Numbered from the stretch's first letter, positions 1 to 7,780 are shown. The stretch: 59,254 nt of DNA from an uncultured Mucilaginibacter sp. (GCF_946481715.1 NZ_CAMLOV010000009.1:1-59254); one strand, 5' to 3'. Program-made: numbers and translations. The notes: generated by a model not told the origin, from the sequence alone.

Positions 1-16
1 TAATTATCTTTTCCAT
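1..16 (-). CDS. Start of a gene leaving the window (partial)
   Basis: A minus-strand ATG at 14-16 opens a frame that reads M-E-K-I-I before the window ends. An inverted repeat lies directly upstream at 20-37, as expected for a regulated or autoregulated gene. Five residues are too few to name a family. A regulator next to the DsbA-like gene would be ordinary, but that is a guess. Confidence 0.3.
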
Positions 17-19
17 TGT

Positions 20-37
20 GTTTACTTTTATGTAAAC
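20..37. promoter_or_regulatory. Operator-like inverted repeat GTTTAC-N6-GTAAAC
   Basis: Six-base perfect arms (20-25 and 32-37) are separated by six A/T bases, four bases upstream of the truncated minus-strand gene start. The geometry suits a dimeric helix-turn-helix repressor. No factor is identified. Confidence 0.35.
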
Positions 38-72
38 TCATTTTAGGACAAGACAAATTTATTAGCCGTTTC

Positions 73-89
73 ACGTTCCATCGGAACGT
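73..89. repeat. Short hairpin downstream of the DsbA-like gene
   Basis: ACGTTCC (73-79) and GGAACGT (83-89) form a perfect 7-bp stem with a 3-base loop between the DsbA-like gene end and the truncated gene. No T-run follows on either strand, so it is not a clear intrinsic terminator. Confidence 0.35.
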
Positions 90-146
90 TTGGTGCGAAC
101 TGTCTAAAGATGGGTTATGACTCTTTAAAGGGTATTGATGGCTTCT

Positions 147-851
147 TTAACAATCGCCATCAGGACCGCAAACCGGACCATCAGCCACGTTAACTACAGG
201 TTTTGTTTGTTCTTCGCCCCACTCCTGAAATGCTTTTTCTAAAGTCTGCGTAAATACCGGCGCAGCCTGCGCACCAGATACTGCATATTTACCATTCATT
301 ACAAAAAAGGGAACACCACGGATACCTAAATATTCGGCTTCGGCAATATCATGTTTTACATCATCAGCATAGGCTTCGCTGTTGAGTACCGCAATTACCT
401 CATCTTTATTAAGCCCTATCTCCACGCCAAGTTCTGCAAGGGTATCAACATCGTCGGTATTTTGGCCGAGGGTGAAGTATGCCTTAAAGAGTGCTTCTTC
501 TGCTGCATCGCCAAGCCCTTTGCTTTTGGCAAAATGGCTAAAACGATGGGCTTTAAGGCTATTGGCAACAACCGCTCTGTCAAAATCGTATGTAAGCCCC
601 ACTTCGGCAGCCATTTGCGTAACGTGGGCGTTCATTTGCTGCGCGTATTCCAGGGTCCAGCCTTTTATATCAGCCAGGTATTGGCTGATGTTTACCGATG
701 GGTCGGTTTTCATCTGCGGATTAAGCTGGAAACTTTTCCATTCAATTTCCACTTTCTCCTTACCTTCAAATTGCTGCAAGGCATCCTCAAACCGGCGTTT
801 GCCTATGTAGCAGAACGGGCACATCACATCGCTCCAGATCTCAACTTTCAT
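147..851 (-). CDS. DsbA family oxidoreductase (FrnE-like)
   Basis: This 234-residue protein belongs to the thioredoxin-fold DsbA/FrnE family (2-hydroxychromene-2-carboxylate isomerase/DsbA-like). The redox motif CPFC sits at residues 11-14, right after the first beta strand, and a cis-Pro region (RGVPFFVMNG) lies near residue 180, both typical. The length fits the family. There is no signal peptide, so it probably acts in the cytoplasm in thiol-disulfide exchange. The C-terminus adds a small Cys-containing tail (VCGPDGDC), common in FrnE-like proteins. It is separated by 62 bases from the metal-related genes upstream and may be transcribed with them. The physiological substrate cannot be read from the sequence. 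Confidence 0.9.
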   Translation of the reverse strand: MKVEIWSDVMCPFCYIGKRRFEDALQQFEGKEKVEIEWKSFQLNPQMKTDPSVNISQYLADIKGWTLEYAQQMNAHVTQMAAEVGLTYDFDRAVVANSLKAHRFSHFAKSKGLGDAAEEALFKAYFTLGQNTDDVDTLAELGVEIGLNKDEVIAVLNSEAYADDVKHDIAEAEYLGIRGVPFFVMNGKYAVSGAQAAPVFTQTLEKAFQEWGEEQTKPVVNVADGPVCGPDGDC

Positions 852-913
852 AACCTACTATTTTAAGTAAAGGTAAGCCGCGGCTGTTTATGCAGCGTAA
901 ACTGAAAGTCAAT

Positions 914-1126
914 TTACTTCTTTGTTGTATCCCGCGCTACCAGGTCCATACCGCATTTGCTGCAGGTACCGGGTTTGTCCGAGGTGATATCCGGGTGCAT
1001 AGTGCAGTAATATTTGCCCTTTGGTTTTTCGGCTTCGGTTGCTTTAGCATCCTTTTTTGATGAGGTGTTACAGGCGGACATAGCCAGCAGGCCGGTTAAT
1101 GCGTATAGTATGAAACGTATCTTCAT
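914..1126 (-). CDS. Heavy-metal-binding domain lipoprotein
   Basis: A small lipoprotein of about 70 residues. It starts with a hydrophobic signal and a lipobox (LLAMSAC), then a charged linker, then a heavy-metal-binding domain with CTMHPD followed by CSKCGMDL. This Cys-x-x-His plus Cys-x-x-Cys arrangement is typical of HMBD/YHS-like modules of Cu/Zn efflux proteins. I chose the ATG at 1126: the longer frame starting at 1159 would place 11 extra residues before the signal sequence and overlap the PepSY gene. It directly follows the PepSY gene, so it probably supplies a periplasmic or outer-membrane metal-binding partner to that system. Which metal is bound is not known. Confidence 0.82.
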   Translation of the reverse strand: MKIRFILYALTGLLAMSACNTSSKKDAKATEAEKPKGKYYCTMHPDITSDKPGTCSKCGMDLVARDTTKK

Positions 1127-1133
1127 GATATTG

Positions 1134-2567
1134 TTATTTGTTTTTGATAAAAGCGGCAAAGCCGAATAAGGACACTACCAGCACACCCAGCGCGGCCAGC
1201 ATACTGACGATATCGCGGATGTTTTTTCCGGCCCATGTCATGCCGAAATACTTGTGTAAAAATATAAAGGAAAATCCTTCTGTGCGGTCTATCCCGGCAA
1301 CTTTTTCTGCCAGTTGCGATGTGGTGGTTTCCACGTACCAGTTTTCGCCATCGGGGTATTCTATTTTCTGTACGGGCAGGCGTTTATTAATGAAACCATA
1401 TTCGTTATCAAACTGGCGGATCTGCGTAACTTTTAAGCCGGGTTTAGCGGCTGTTTCGCCCCGGTAAAAACCGCCAAGGTAGGTGGCATACAATTTATCG
1501 CCGTCGGCTAACTCCTGTCCGCTTGCTGCATCAATATAAAGCACATCTTTTTTGATAGTGCTTACCTGGTAAAATGCCTTGCCGTTTAGTTTTACAAGCC
1601 CTGTTTTAATGATGATGGTATCTGCAATAGGCAAATTCAAATTGGAAACGGCTAAATCTGCAGTGTTTATCAGTTGACTATAAGCTTTTTCCTTAAGGCT
1701 AATGTTATGCAGTTTTACAATGATATGGAATGCCCCGCTGATGATGAAGGTGAGCATTACAAAGGAAACGATAAGCCCAATTTGCCGGTGGAAACGGTGC
1801 ACAAAACGGGTATCGTTTCTTCCCGCTTGCTTACGGGTTTCAGTCGCCGCCTTAAACTTCTTCCAAAACAAACCGTAAACGGTAAGCCCGCTCAGTAGCG
1901 ATAGAAACATAATACTAACGATAACCAGCAGCACGATAAGCCTGAACTGGTCGCCGCCAATGGCCGCCAAAAATTCCCAGGTGTGCAGTTGCTCAAAAAA
2001 TACCAGCATGGCCTTGCGGGTATTGTTATTGAAAGTACCCATGCGGCTTTGCATGGTTTCAATGTAAACATCCATACCGCCGGGCCTGTCGAAGCTTACT
2101 TTCCAAACCGGCAGCAGGTGGTTAATGGGCTGGTAATGCCCGTCGAATTTTTTTTGCAGGGTAACACTCGCGATGTTCGATACCGTATCCTGCGTAAAAT
2201 ACCGGGCCAGGTATTTGGCATAAGTTTGGTCACCATCTTTCAGCAGTTCCCCGTTATTGGCCGAATAGTAGCCGACGCTGCTATCCTTATCCATTACCTG
2301 GTAAAAGCTTTGCCCCTCCAAACCAATGAGCCCAAAATTGCGGAATTGGCTTATCCCATTTTTCATCAGTACATCTTTTAAAGAAATGCCCGGCTTGAGT
2401 TGGCTTTGCGGCAAAGGCGTAAATACTTCCTGTGCAATGGTTGGCCTAAACCAGTTGGACATGAAGGGATGGGATAATCCGCTCAGCGTCCAGCATATTA
2501 CCGGCACCAGGGCGGTTAAACCGAGGATGCGGTGCCATTTATAAAAATTTTGTTTTGCGGTTGCCAT
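1134..2567 (-). CDS. PepSY-associated transmembrane protein
   Basis: A 477-residue inner-membrane protein with about four membrane helices (near residues 13-33, 206-232, 262-285 and 455-475). Two extracytoplasmic segments repeat a PepSY-like pattern: each contains FYQV followed by a tyrosine-rich strand and a small-residue-Gly turn (about 83-110 and 330-355), which suggests an internal duplication. PepSY-TM proteins are often encoded beside TonB receptors and are commonly implicated in siderophore or metal (Fe, Cu) handling, possibly as reductases. Its start lies one base from the stop of the TonB receptor gene, so the two are very likely one operon. Ligand and electron donor are unknown. Confidence 0.85.
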   Translation of the reverse strand: MATAKQNFYKWHRILGLTALVPVICWTLSGLSHPFMSNWFRPTIAQEVFTPLPQSQLKPGISLKDVLMKNGISQFRNFGLIGLEGQSFYQVMDKDSSVGYYSANNGELLKDGDQTYAKYLARYFTQDTVSNIASVTLQKKFDGHYQPINHLLPVWKVSFDRPGGMDVYIETMQSRMGTFNNNTRKAMLVFFEQLHTWEFLAAIGGDQFRLIVLLVIVSIMFLSLLSGLTVYGLFWKKFKAATETRKQAGRNDTRFVHRFHRQIGLIVSFVMLTFIISGAFHIIVKLHNISLKEKAYSQLINTADLAVSNLNLPIADTIIIKTGLVKLNGKAFYQVSTIKKDVLYIDAASGQELADGDKLYATYLGGFYRGETAAKPGLKVTQIRQFDNEYGFINKRLPVQKIEYPDGENWYVETTTSQLAEKVAGIDRTEGFSFIFLHKYFGMTWAGKNIRDIVSMLAALGVLVVSLFGFAAFIKNK

Positions 2568-2568
2568 G

Positions 2569-4926
2569 TTAATGTTTTGTTATAGCGTAACTAATACCCA
2601 GGGTAAAAATGCGGGGCGGGGCGGCGTTATAGGTATCGCCATACTGGTTGCTGGTTACCGTGGTGGCGTAAAGTTTATTGGTAATGTTGAGCGCATTTAG
2701 CCAGATGCCTGCACCTTTTAACGCGCCTGCTTTCATATCGTAGCCCAGCCTCACATTAAAAATATTATAACCCGAATAGGTTTTAGTATTGGCCGGGTTG
2801 GTAAAGTATTGGTTGATGTGCTGCCACTCGACAGAGAGTCGCAAGCCATCGGCATAAGCGGGTTTGTAAGTTATTTCGGAATTGGCAATCCATGCGGGGG
2901 CATTGTTCATGCGTTTGCCATTGTAGCTGGTAACGGTGTTTGTACCCGTAACGTAGTTGGTGGTAACCTCGCTGTAGTCTACATAGGTGTGCCTGGCATT
3001 GGTGCCGCTAAACCGAAAACTTACCGCTTTGGCGGGGGCGTAAGCTACCGAATACTCGATACCCCTATGGCGTGTAGCACCGGCATTTTGGTTTTGCGTG
3101 GTATTATCAGGCAGTAGCTGGTTAATGATCTCGTTGCGGCCTTCCAGGTCGTAAAGCGTTACTTCCAAATACATCTTCTTATCCAATAGGGCAAGCCAGC
3201 CGCCAGCTTCGTAATTATTAAAAGTAGCTTGCTTTAGCTGCACTTGCTGGCGCGAACTGTACAGGTCGCCTGTCTCGGGCGGCTGGAAACCTACGCTGTA
3301 GTTGGCATAAAAACCTTTGTTGTTGCCGAAGTTATAAGTAAGCCCCAATTTGGGCGCTACAATATTAAAATCGTTTGTTTCCTGCTGTTTGTATTTGGTA
3401 TTGCCTGCCGGGATGTTATTGCTGAAATTGTAGTGGATCCGGTCGTACCGCAGCCCCATCACGATGCGCAGGGCATCAACAGGTTTAATTTCGTACTGTG
3501 TATAGACCGCAGTGTTGAAGAGTTTGATGCGGTAATCATCAATAAACCTGCCCGTGTTGGTGTAGCCGGTGTAATAGTTGTTAACCACATCCTTTTGTAT
3601 CTCCAAATATTTGGCGTAATAGCTGCTTGGGCTGTTATCCAGGTAAACGCCTGCTATCAATCGCGAATGCAGGAAATTGAAATCGGTACGGTGCTGCGCC
3701 AGCAGGCCAAAACTATGAAAGCTTTGGTCGTTTTGCTGTCCGTTAGAACTTAAGTAAGTGCCTGCATTATCCCTTACATCTGATATAAAATAGCTCGGCA
3801 ATTGCGCGGTGGAGTTATTGCGGTAGAACAGGGTGAGGAAGGTATTACTCTTTTCGCTCCAGGAATGCTCCAGCCGGACGTTCGCCCTAAATGCCTCTAC
3901 TTTGCGGTAGGTAAAGCGCTGGTTGGCGCCGTAGCTGCGGCTGTAAAAATGTGCGCTATCCAGGCTGCCGGGTGTTTGTGTATCGAGGTTGTTGTAAGTG
4001 GCAGCGGCCGTTAAGCGGGTTGCATTATCAAAATCATAAGTGGTTTTGATGTTGGCGGAATACTTGTCGAAATCAGAATAATCCTGCCAGCTGTTTTTTT
4101 GATGAGCGATATAGCCGCCTGCGTATAGGCCAAACTTGCCCGCGCTGAAACCACCATCGGCATCAACCCGGCGGTAATGGTAGTTATCGCCCTGCAACGA
4201 TATGTTCCCTGCATAACCCGCAGGCGCGCCCTGCGTAATAAAGTTTACCGCCCCGCCAATGGCATTACTGCCATAAAGTGAGGATGCCGGGCCTTTTATT
4301 ACTTCGATATCGCGTACGCCGCTCATATTGATCTCGTAAAGCGAGTTATGGTTGAATATGCCTGTAGGGCGGATGGGCAGCCCGTCTTCCATATATAAAT
4401 ACAAGGCGTTATAAGTAATAGGCTGGCGGATGGCCATGGTGTGCTGTTCGTTACCCAAATCAACCATGTAAACGCCGGGGGCTTTGTTCAGTAACTGGTA
4501 AAGGGCGGTAGCTTTGGTATCGTGTATTTGGGTACTGTTGATTTTGCTGATGGCGGTTGGCGCATTTTGCCTGGCTTGCCGCTCGCGGCTGGCAGATACC
4601 ACTACCTGTTGCAGATCGATAGTGGATGGCTCCAGCACTATTGCAATTGAAGTGGCATTGTTATTTACTGTATACAATTGCGCGTTATAACCCACAATGC
4701 TGAAACGCAAGGTTTTGATACCATCGGCGTTGATGGTGAACCTGCCTTTGGCATCGGTATGGACCAGGCCTTTAAGTTGGTTAAGGTCATCAGCATTGCA
4801 TACGGCTACACCAGCAAGCGGCTCATGCGTGCGTGCATCGGTAACGGTACCGCTAAATTTAGTTTGGCCAAGGGCTATTGCCGAAAGAAATGAAAATAGA
4901 AAGTATAATAGGGAAAATGGTTTCAT
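2569..4926 (-). CDS. TonB-dependent outer-membrane receptor
   Basis: A 785-residue receptor: signal peptide (about 1-20), a carboxypeptidase-regulatory-like beta-sandwich (about 22-105), a plug domain (about 115-230, with the GPASSLYGSNAIGG motif near residue 210) and a 22-strand-type barrel to the C-terminus. It would import a ligand too large or scarce for porins, powered by TonB/ExbBD. The neighbours (PepSY membrane protein, heavy-metal-binding lipoprotein, CxGKC Cys protein) point to a metal or metallophore substrate rather than a glycan; there is no SusD partner. The leader carries a stem-loop 17 bases before the start. The exact substrate is open. Confidence 0.9.
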   Translation of the reverse strand: MKPFSLLYFLFSFLSAIALGQTKFSGTVTDARTHEPLAGVAVCNADDLNQLKGLVHTDAKGRFTINADGIKTLRFSIVGYNAQLYTVNNNATSIAIVLEPSTIDLQQVVVSASRERQARQNAPTAISKINSTQIHDTKATALYQLLNKAPGVYMVDLGNEQHTMAIRQPITYNALYLYMEDGLPIRPTGIFNHNSLYEINMSGVRDIEVIKGPASSLYGSNAIGGAVNFITQGAPAGYAGNISLQGDNYHYRRVDADGGFSAGKFGLYAGGYIAHQKNSWQDYSDFDKYSANIKTTYDFDNATRLTAAATYNNLDTQTPGSLDSAHFYSRSYGANQRFTYRKVEAFRANVRLEHSWSEKSNTFLTLFYRNNSTAQLPSYFISDVRDNAGTYLSSNGQQNDQSFHSFGLLAQHRTDFNFLHSRLIAGVYLDNSPSSYYAKYLEIQKDVVNNYYTGYTNTGRFIDDYRIKLFNTAVYTQYEIKPVDALRIVMGLRYDRIHYNFSNNIPAGNTKYKQQETNDFNIVAPKLGLTYNFGNNKGFYANYSVGFQPPETGDLYSSRQQVQLKQATFNNYEAGGWLALLDKKMYLEVTLYDLEGRNEIINQLLPDNTTQNQNAGATRHRGIEYSVAYAPAKAVSFRFSGTNARHTYVDYSEVTTNYVTGTNTVTSYNGKRMNNAPAWIANSEITYKPAYADGLRLSVEWQHINQYFTNPANTKTYSGYNIFNVRLGYDMKAGALKGAGIWLNALNITNKLYATTVTSNQYGDTYNAAPPRIFTLGISYAITKH

Positions 4927-4942
4927 AAATACATATCAGGTT

Positions 4943-4967
4943 CGCCCCCTGGCAATAGCCAGCGGCG
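4943..4967 (-). promoter_or_regulatory. Stem-loop in the leader of the TonB receptor gene
   Basis: On the minus strand, CGCC (4964-4967) pairs with GGCG (4943-4946) and CTGGC (4958-4962) with GCCAG (4949-4953), with a four-base loop and a small internal loop. The hairpin ends 17 bases before the start codon and has no T-run, so it could modulate translation or mRNA stability. It does not match a riboswitch I know. Confidence 0.4.
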
Positions 4968-5064
4968 TTGAAAAATATACAGGCGCATGCAAAAATTAAA
5001 ATGCACGAGAACTTAACCACGGCAGATGCCATCGTTAAAACTGTATCGAAAAATTAAACAGGAT

Positions 5065-5436
5065 CTATGAAAGCCGCGGAGGCTGAAAGATGGAGCGGGT
5101 TTGGGTTGGCAGGTTAACAGGAGGCTCGGGGCTTGCTATTACCGCCAACAAAACGGAGTGGAATTTAATTTGCTCAGGCTCGTTAAATCCCGCTTCCTGG
5201 AAAAGGTTTTTTTGCGCGTTGCGTTCGCCGGCCGCTTTATTGTCTTCGGCTTGCTTTATCTTTTTCATAAAGTAGCACTTGCCGTTACAATGCATCCAGG
5301 GCTTATTGCGGTTTTCGCAAAGCTTGGTGGCAATGTAATTGCGGTTAAGCTCAAATCCGGCATAAACAAACACCCGCGCAAAATTCACCGTTACCAGCGA
5401 AACAATTAGCAAATATGCGGTTATACGTTGCAGCAT
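5065..5436 (-). CDS. Small membrane-anchored CxGKC protein, metal-locus associated
   Basis: I place the start at the ATG at 5436, giving 123 residues with an N-terminal membrane helix (residues 5-28), because the longer frame only adds a non-hydrophobic stretch. The distinctive part is Cys40, then Cys50-N-G-K-Cys54 followed by basic residues (YFMKKIKQAE). This Cys-x9-Cys-x3-Cys pattern recurs, to my knowledge, in unnamed Bacteroidota proteins encoded beside TonB receptors. The remaining 60 residues are low in predicted structure. It lies 138 bases upstream of the TonB receptor in the same direction, and a TAccTTTG -7-like element (5442-5449) is only five bases upstream of this ATG. Role inferred only: metal binding or sensing in the envelope. 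Confidence 0.6.
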   Translation of the reverse strand: MLQRITAYLLIVSLVTVNFARVFVYAGFELNRNYIATKLCENRNKPWMHCNGKCYFMKKIKQAEDNKAAGERNAQKNLFQEAGFNEPEQIKFHSVLLAVIASPEPPVNLPTQTRSIFQPPRLS

Positions 5437-5518
5437 TGCTGCAAAGGTAGGGATTGGGCGCTGGAAGTGGAAATGGCGGATCAAAAAATCGCTTTAAGCC
5501 GTGCAAACGATTGCCGTT

Positions 5519-5767
5519 ATAGCGATGGGTTTGAATACCTTGAGCGTTCGAAACCTTTCAAATCGTTTCTTGTCGCCCGCATATTGACTCACCCCGACAT
5601 CGCTATCGCTTGTCGACCCTCTCTTTCTGCGAAAAAGAGGGTTAAGAAAAAATAAATAACCCCAATGTCTCCCCTTCCTTGCGCAGCAGAGAGGGGGGGG
5701 TGAGTTAACTCGCGATGCGGACATGACCGCATGTTTCGAACACTCTTAGTTTGAAACCCATCGCTAT
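5519..5767. repeat. MITE-like intergenic inverted-repeat element
   Basis: The ends are imperfect terminal inverted repeats of about 36 bases: ATAGCGATGGGTTT starts both arms (5519-5532 and, inverted, 5754-5767), and both arms continue to a shared GTTCGAAAC core. A nested pair, GACTCACCCC (5586-5595) and GGGGTGAGTT (5696-5705), makes the interior foldable as well. It has no believable ORF. The end motif recurs in the palindrome at 46659-46705, so this belongs to a dispersed family. Confidence 0.65.
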
Positions 5768-5785
5768 GGAAGAAATTATAATTAA

Positions 5786-5814
5786 ACAAAAACCCCGCCG
5801 TTGCGGGCAGGGTT
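5786..5814 (-). terminator. Intrinsic terminator-like hairpin after the 118-residue secreted protein gene
   Basis: On the minus strand, AACCC-x-GCC pairs with GGC-x-GGGTT around a 6-base loop, followed by a T-rich tract. It lies 22 bases after the stop of the gene at 5836-6192. Confidence 0.6.
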
Positions 5815-5835
5815 CTATCGGTTTCAGGTTTATAA

Positions 5836-6192
5836 TTACTTTGCGTGTTTTAAAACGAAATGCGCATTGTTGCCGCCAAAATCAATGTTCATAGCAACAG
5901 AATCGGCATATACTTTGCCGCTGTGCGGATAATCGGTACCATTTACATTCACTTTGAAGGTGAAATCGTCGCCTTTTATTTTGCCATCGTCAACAGTAAC
6001 GTCGCCGGCTGGCGATGTTGCTGTGCCGGTTAGTTTTTCGCCGTCTACTTTAAAAGTGTAGGTAATATCCAGCGCCTGGCCATCGGGTGTGTTGAGGGTA
6101 CCAACCCATTTACCACTCAAGTCGGCAAATGCTGCCATAGCTATCATAAAGCAGCAGGATAATAAGGCCGTGATCGTAATCTTTCTTTTCAT
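5836..6192 (-). CDS. Small secreted beta-rich protein of unknown function
   Basis: A 118-residue protein with a clear signal peptide (about residues 1-23). The mature part opens with LSGKWVGTL and alternates short beta strands (ITYTFKV, LTGTAT, FTFKV, SGKVY), resembling small calycin/lipocalin-like Bacteroidota proteins often seen as partners of secreted hydrolases. It has no cysteines after the signal, so it is probably soluble in the periplasm or exported. It stands alone between a terminator and the toxin-antitoxin pair. I do not recognise a specific family name. Confidence 0.75.
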   Translation of the reverse strand: MKRKITITALLSCCFMIAMAAFADLSGKWVGTLNTPDGQALDITYTFKVDGEKLTGTATSPAGDVTVDDGKIKGDDFTFKVNVNGTDYPHSGKVYADSVAMNIDFGGNNAHFVLKHAK

Positions 6193-6304
6193 AATCAGTT
6201 TTGTTTTGAATAAATAAATGTAGGGCTTTTCTCAAAAAAACAATAGCGGAATAAAAAATTTAATCTGTTGTTAATAGATACTGGTATTCCATGTTATCAT
6301 TTAC

Positions 6305-6676
6305 CTACGCAAAATCTAAAAGGATGCAATCAATGTCAGAAATATCAGCGAAATCTTTGTCTACTGTAATCAAGGGTATTTGAAGTAGTTTAGCCGAAGC
6401 GGCTATAATGGCATCAGGAAGTTTAATTTTGTACTTCCTTTTCAAGTCGATAACAATGTCCGTCAAAATTTGAGAATGGCTTATTTTTAAACATGAAGCC
6501 AACATTTCTCTTATAACATGGTCTTCATGATTGCTCATTCCCTTTTTACTCAATAGTTCTATTTCGGTAATGTAAGAAAATGCCCAGCCATCATTCAGAA
6601 AAGGTAAAATTATTGGGTTTTCATCAAGCAAGTAAATAAAGCAGTTAGTATCAACGAGGTAGTTAATCCCATTCAT
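6305..6676 (-). CDS. PIN-domain ribonuclease toxin (VapC-like)
   Basis: A 123-residue PIN-domain protein, the size usual for VapC toxins. Acidic metal-binding residues are at the expected places: Asp9 (VDTNCFIYLL), Glu38/Glu40 (ITEIELLS), Asp88 (LPDAIIAAS) and Asp106/108 (TVDKDF). VapC-type toxins cut specific RNAs, often tRNA or rRNA, and are neutralised by a cognate antitoxin. The start codon lies inside the end of the antitoxin gene (14-base overlap), so translation is coupled. All catalytic acids are present, so I expect it to be active when free. The target RNA is unknown. Confidence 0.88.
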   Translation of the reverse strand: MNGINYLVDTNCFIYLLDENPIILPFLNDGWAFSYITEIELLSKKGMSNHEDHVIREMLASCLKISHSQILTDIVIDLKRKYKIKLPDAIIAASAKLLQIPLITVDKDFADISDIDCILLDFA

Positions 6677-6830
6677 CTCTTAGCTTTTTTTGATATGCTA
6701 TCCCATCACCGAAAGCACCCTTTAGCTTTCCATAAAAACTACTCAGGCTTTTCTTTTTAGATTTCTGCAACTTTTTAAGTTGTTTATCTATATCCTCTGC
6801 TTTTGAATTTTTATTAATTGTAATCACCAT
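6663..6830 (-). CDS. Small antitoxin partner of the PIN toxin
   Basis: A 55-residue basic protein beginning MVITINKNSKAEDIDKQL. It has an N-terminal strand and charged helix, a Lys-rich centre (LKKLQKSKKKS) and a C-terminal segment with FYGKLKG, GDGIAYQKK and RDEWD. Proteins ending this way are, from memory, common immediately upstream of PIN-domain genes in Bacteroidota. Its stop codon lies 14 bases inside the toxin gene and both are read in the same direction, the normal antitoxin-first order. The basic N-terminal half may bind operator DNA and the C-terminal half may wrap the toxin; this is inference. It is not a clear Phd, AbrB or RHH member. Confidence 0.78.
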   Translation of the reverse strand: MVITINKNSKAEDIDKQLKKLQKSKKKSLSSFYGKLKGAFGDGIAYQKKLRDEWD

Positions 6831-6902
6831 CTTGATTTGTGCTTATAGCAAATATAAATAAAAGCAGCGACAACTAAAAAGTTTGCCGCCGCCATTTATC
6901 TA

Positions 6903-7328
6903 TCATTCAAACCTGTCCGCCACCACCTGTATCTTCATGTCGGGCATTTCTAATGCTTCCATTGTTACGGTAACTTTTCCCGCCTTCCCCTCAATGGTTA
7001 TGGTGGCATTCAGGCTTTTGCCACCATCGGTAAATACTGTTGTAACAACCGTTTTCCCTTCTTTATATGGTGTTGCCCAGTTGCACGCGTAGGTTTTTAT
7101 CGTGCCGGTCATTTTGTGTTCTTCGTTGCCCGGCGCAATAATTATTTCGGTTTTGGTTAGGGTAATGATGCTTTCCTCATCCTTAGTGCGCTGCAATTCG
7201 CCTTTGGCATTATAATAGTTTGTTGCCGATGATACCAGCATTATCGGTTTATCGCATTGTGCAAAGCTGATGCTGCTACCGGCCAGTACTAAAACAAAAG
7301 CTAATCCGATCTTTTTTAAATAGTTCAT
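6903..7328 (-). CDS. Small secreted protein, paralogue 2 of a tandem pair
   Basis: A 141-residue exported protein with signal peptide ending near SISFAQ. The mature part has two cysteines (QCDKP at the N-terminus and YACNWATP near residue 80) that could form a disulfide. It ends in MKIQVVADRFE. The protein encoded by the gene just upstream (7349-7780) is clearly homologous over its whole length, sharing TKDE, CNWATP, KEGKT and IQVVAD. The two are separated by 20 bases and probably co-transcribed. I do not recognise the family; the beta-rich composition suggests a small binding or structural role in the envelope. Confidence 0.75.
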   Translation of the reverse strand: MNYLKKIGLAFVLVLAGSSISFAQCDKPIMLVSSATNYYNAKGELQRTKDEESIITLTKTEIIIAPGNEEHKMTGTIKTYACNWATPYKEGKTVVTTVFTDGGKSLNATITIEGKAGKVTVTMEALEMPDMKIQVVADRFE

Positions 7329-7348
7329 TTTTTTAATTGATTAAAGGG

Positions 7349-7780
7349 TTATTCAAACTTATCTGCAACTACCTGTATTTTTTTATCGGGCATTTCTTCG
7401 GCAGTAAAGGTTAGTGTAATTTTCCTACCCTTGCCTTCAATATTGATGGTTACATGCAAGTCGTTATTGCCATCGGTAAGCAATGCTTTAACGGTTGTTT
7501 TACCCTCTTTAAAAGGCGTAGCCCAGTTACAGGTATACTCGGTAACGTTACCATTCATCATATGGTCGCCTGGCGTAATGGTTAACTCGGTTTTTGATAA
7601 GGTGATAACCGTTTGCTCATCCTTTGTTCGTTCTACTTCGCCTTTTTCATTTAAGTAAGTAGTTATAGATGATATAAGCTTTACCGGTTTCTCGCACTGC
7701 GCAAAGCTTACCGCACTGCCTGCGAGTATTAAAGCAAAGGCTAAAGCCGCCTTCCGTGGTGTGTTTTTTGTTGTCTTCAT
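7349..7780 (-). CDS. Small secreted protein, paralogue 1 of a tandem pair
   Basis: A 143-residue exported protein: a slightly longer basic N-terminus, a hydrophobic core and a cleavage site near AVSFAQ. Cysteines at QCEKP and YTCNWATP match those of its neighbour at 6903-7328, as does the C-terminus KKIQVVADKFE. The pair is therefore a tandem duplication that has diverged considerably. It is first in a two-gene minus-strand unit, divergent from the GH127 gene. Function unknown. Confidence 0.75.
   Translation of the reverse strand: MKTTKNTPRKAALAFALILAGSAVSFAQCEKPVKLISSITTYLNEKGEVERTKDEQTVITLSKTELTITPGDHMMNGNVTEYTCNWATPFKEGKTTVKALLTDGNNDLHVTINIEGKGRKITLTFTAEEMPDKKIQVVADKFE

Noticed and set aside
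351..866. Plus-strand ORFs over the DsbA-like gene
   Set aside because: They lie antisense to a well-supported gene, have biased composition and no family features.
4927..5064. Cobalamin or other known riboswitch before the TonB receptor
   Set aside because: Only one small stem-loop is visible; no B12 box or other conserved core is present.
5494..5789. Minus-strand ORFs in the MITE-like element
   Set aside because: They are read through inverted repeats and have repetitive low-quality translations.
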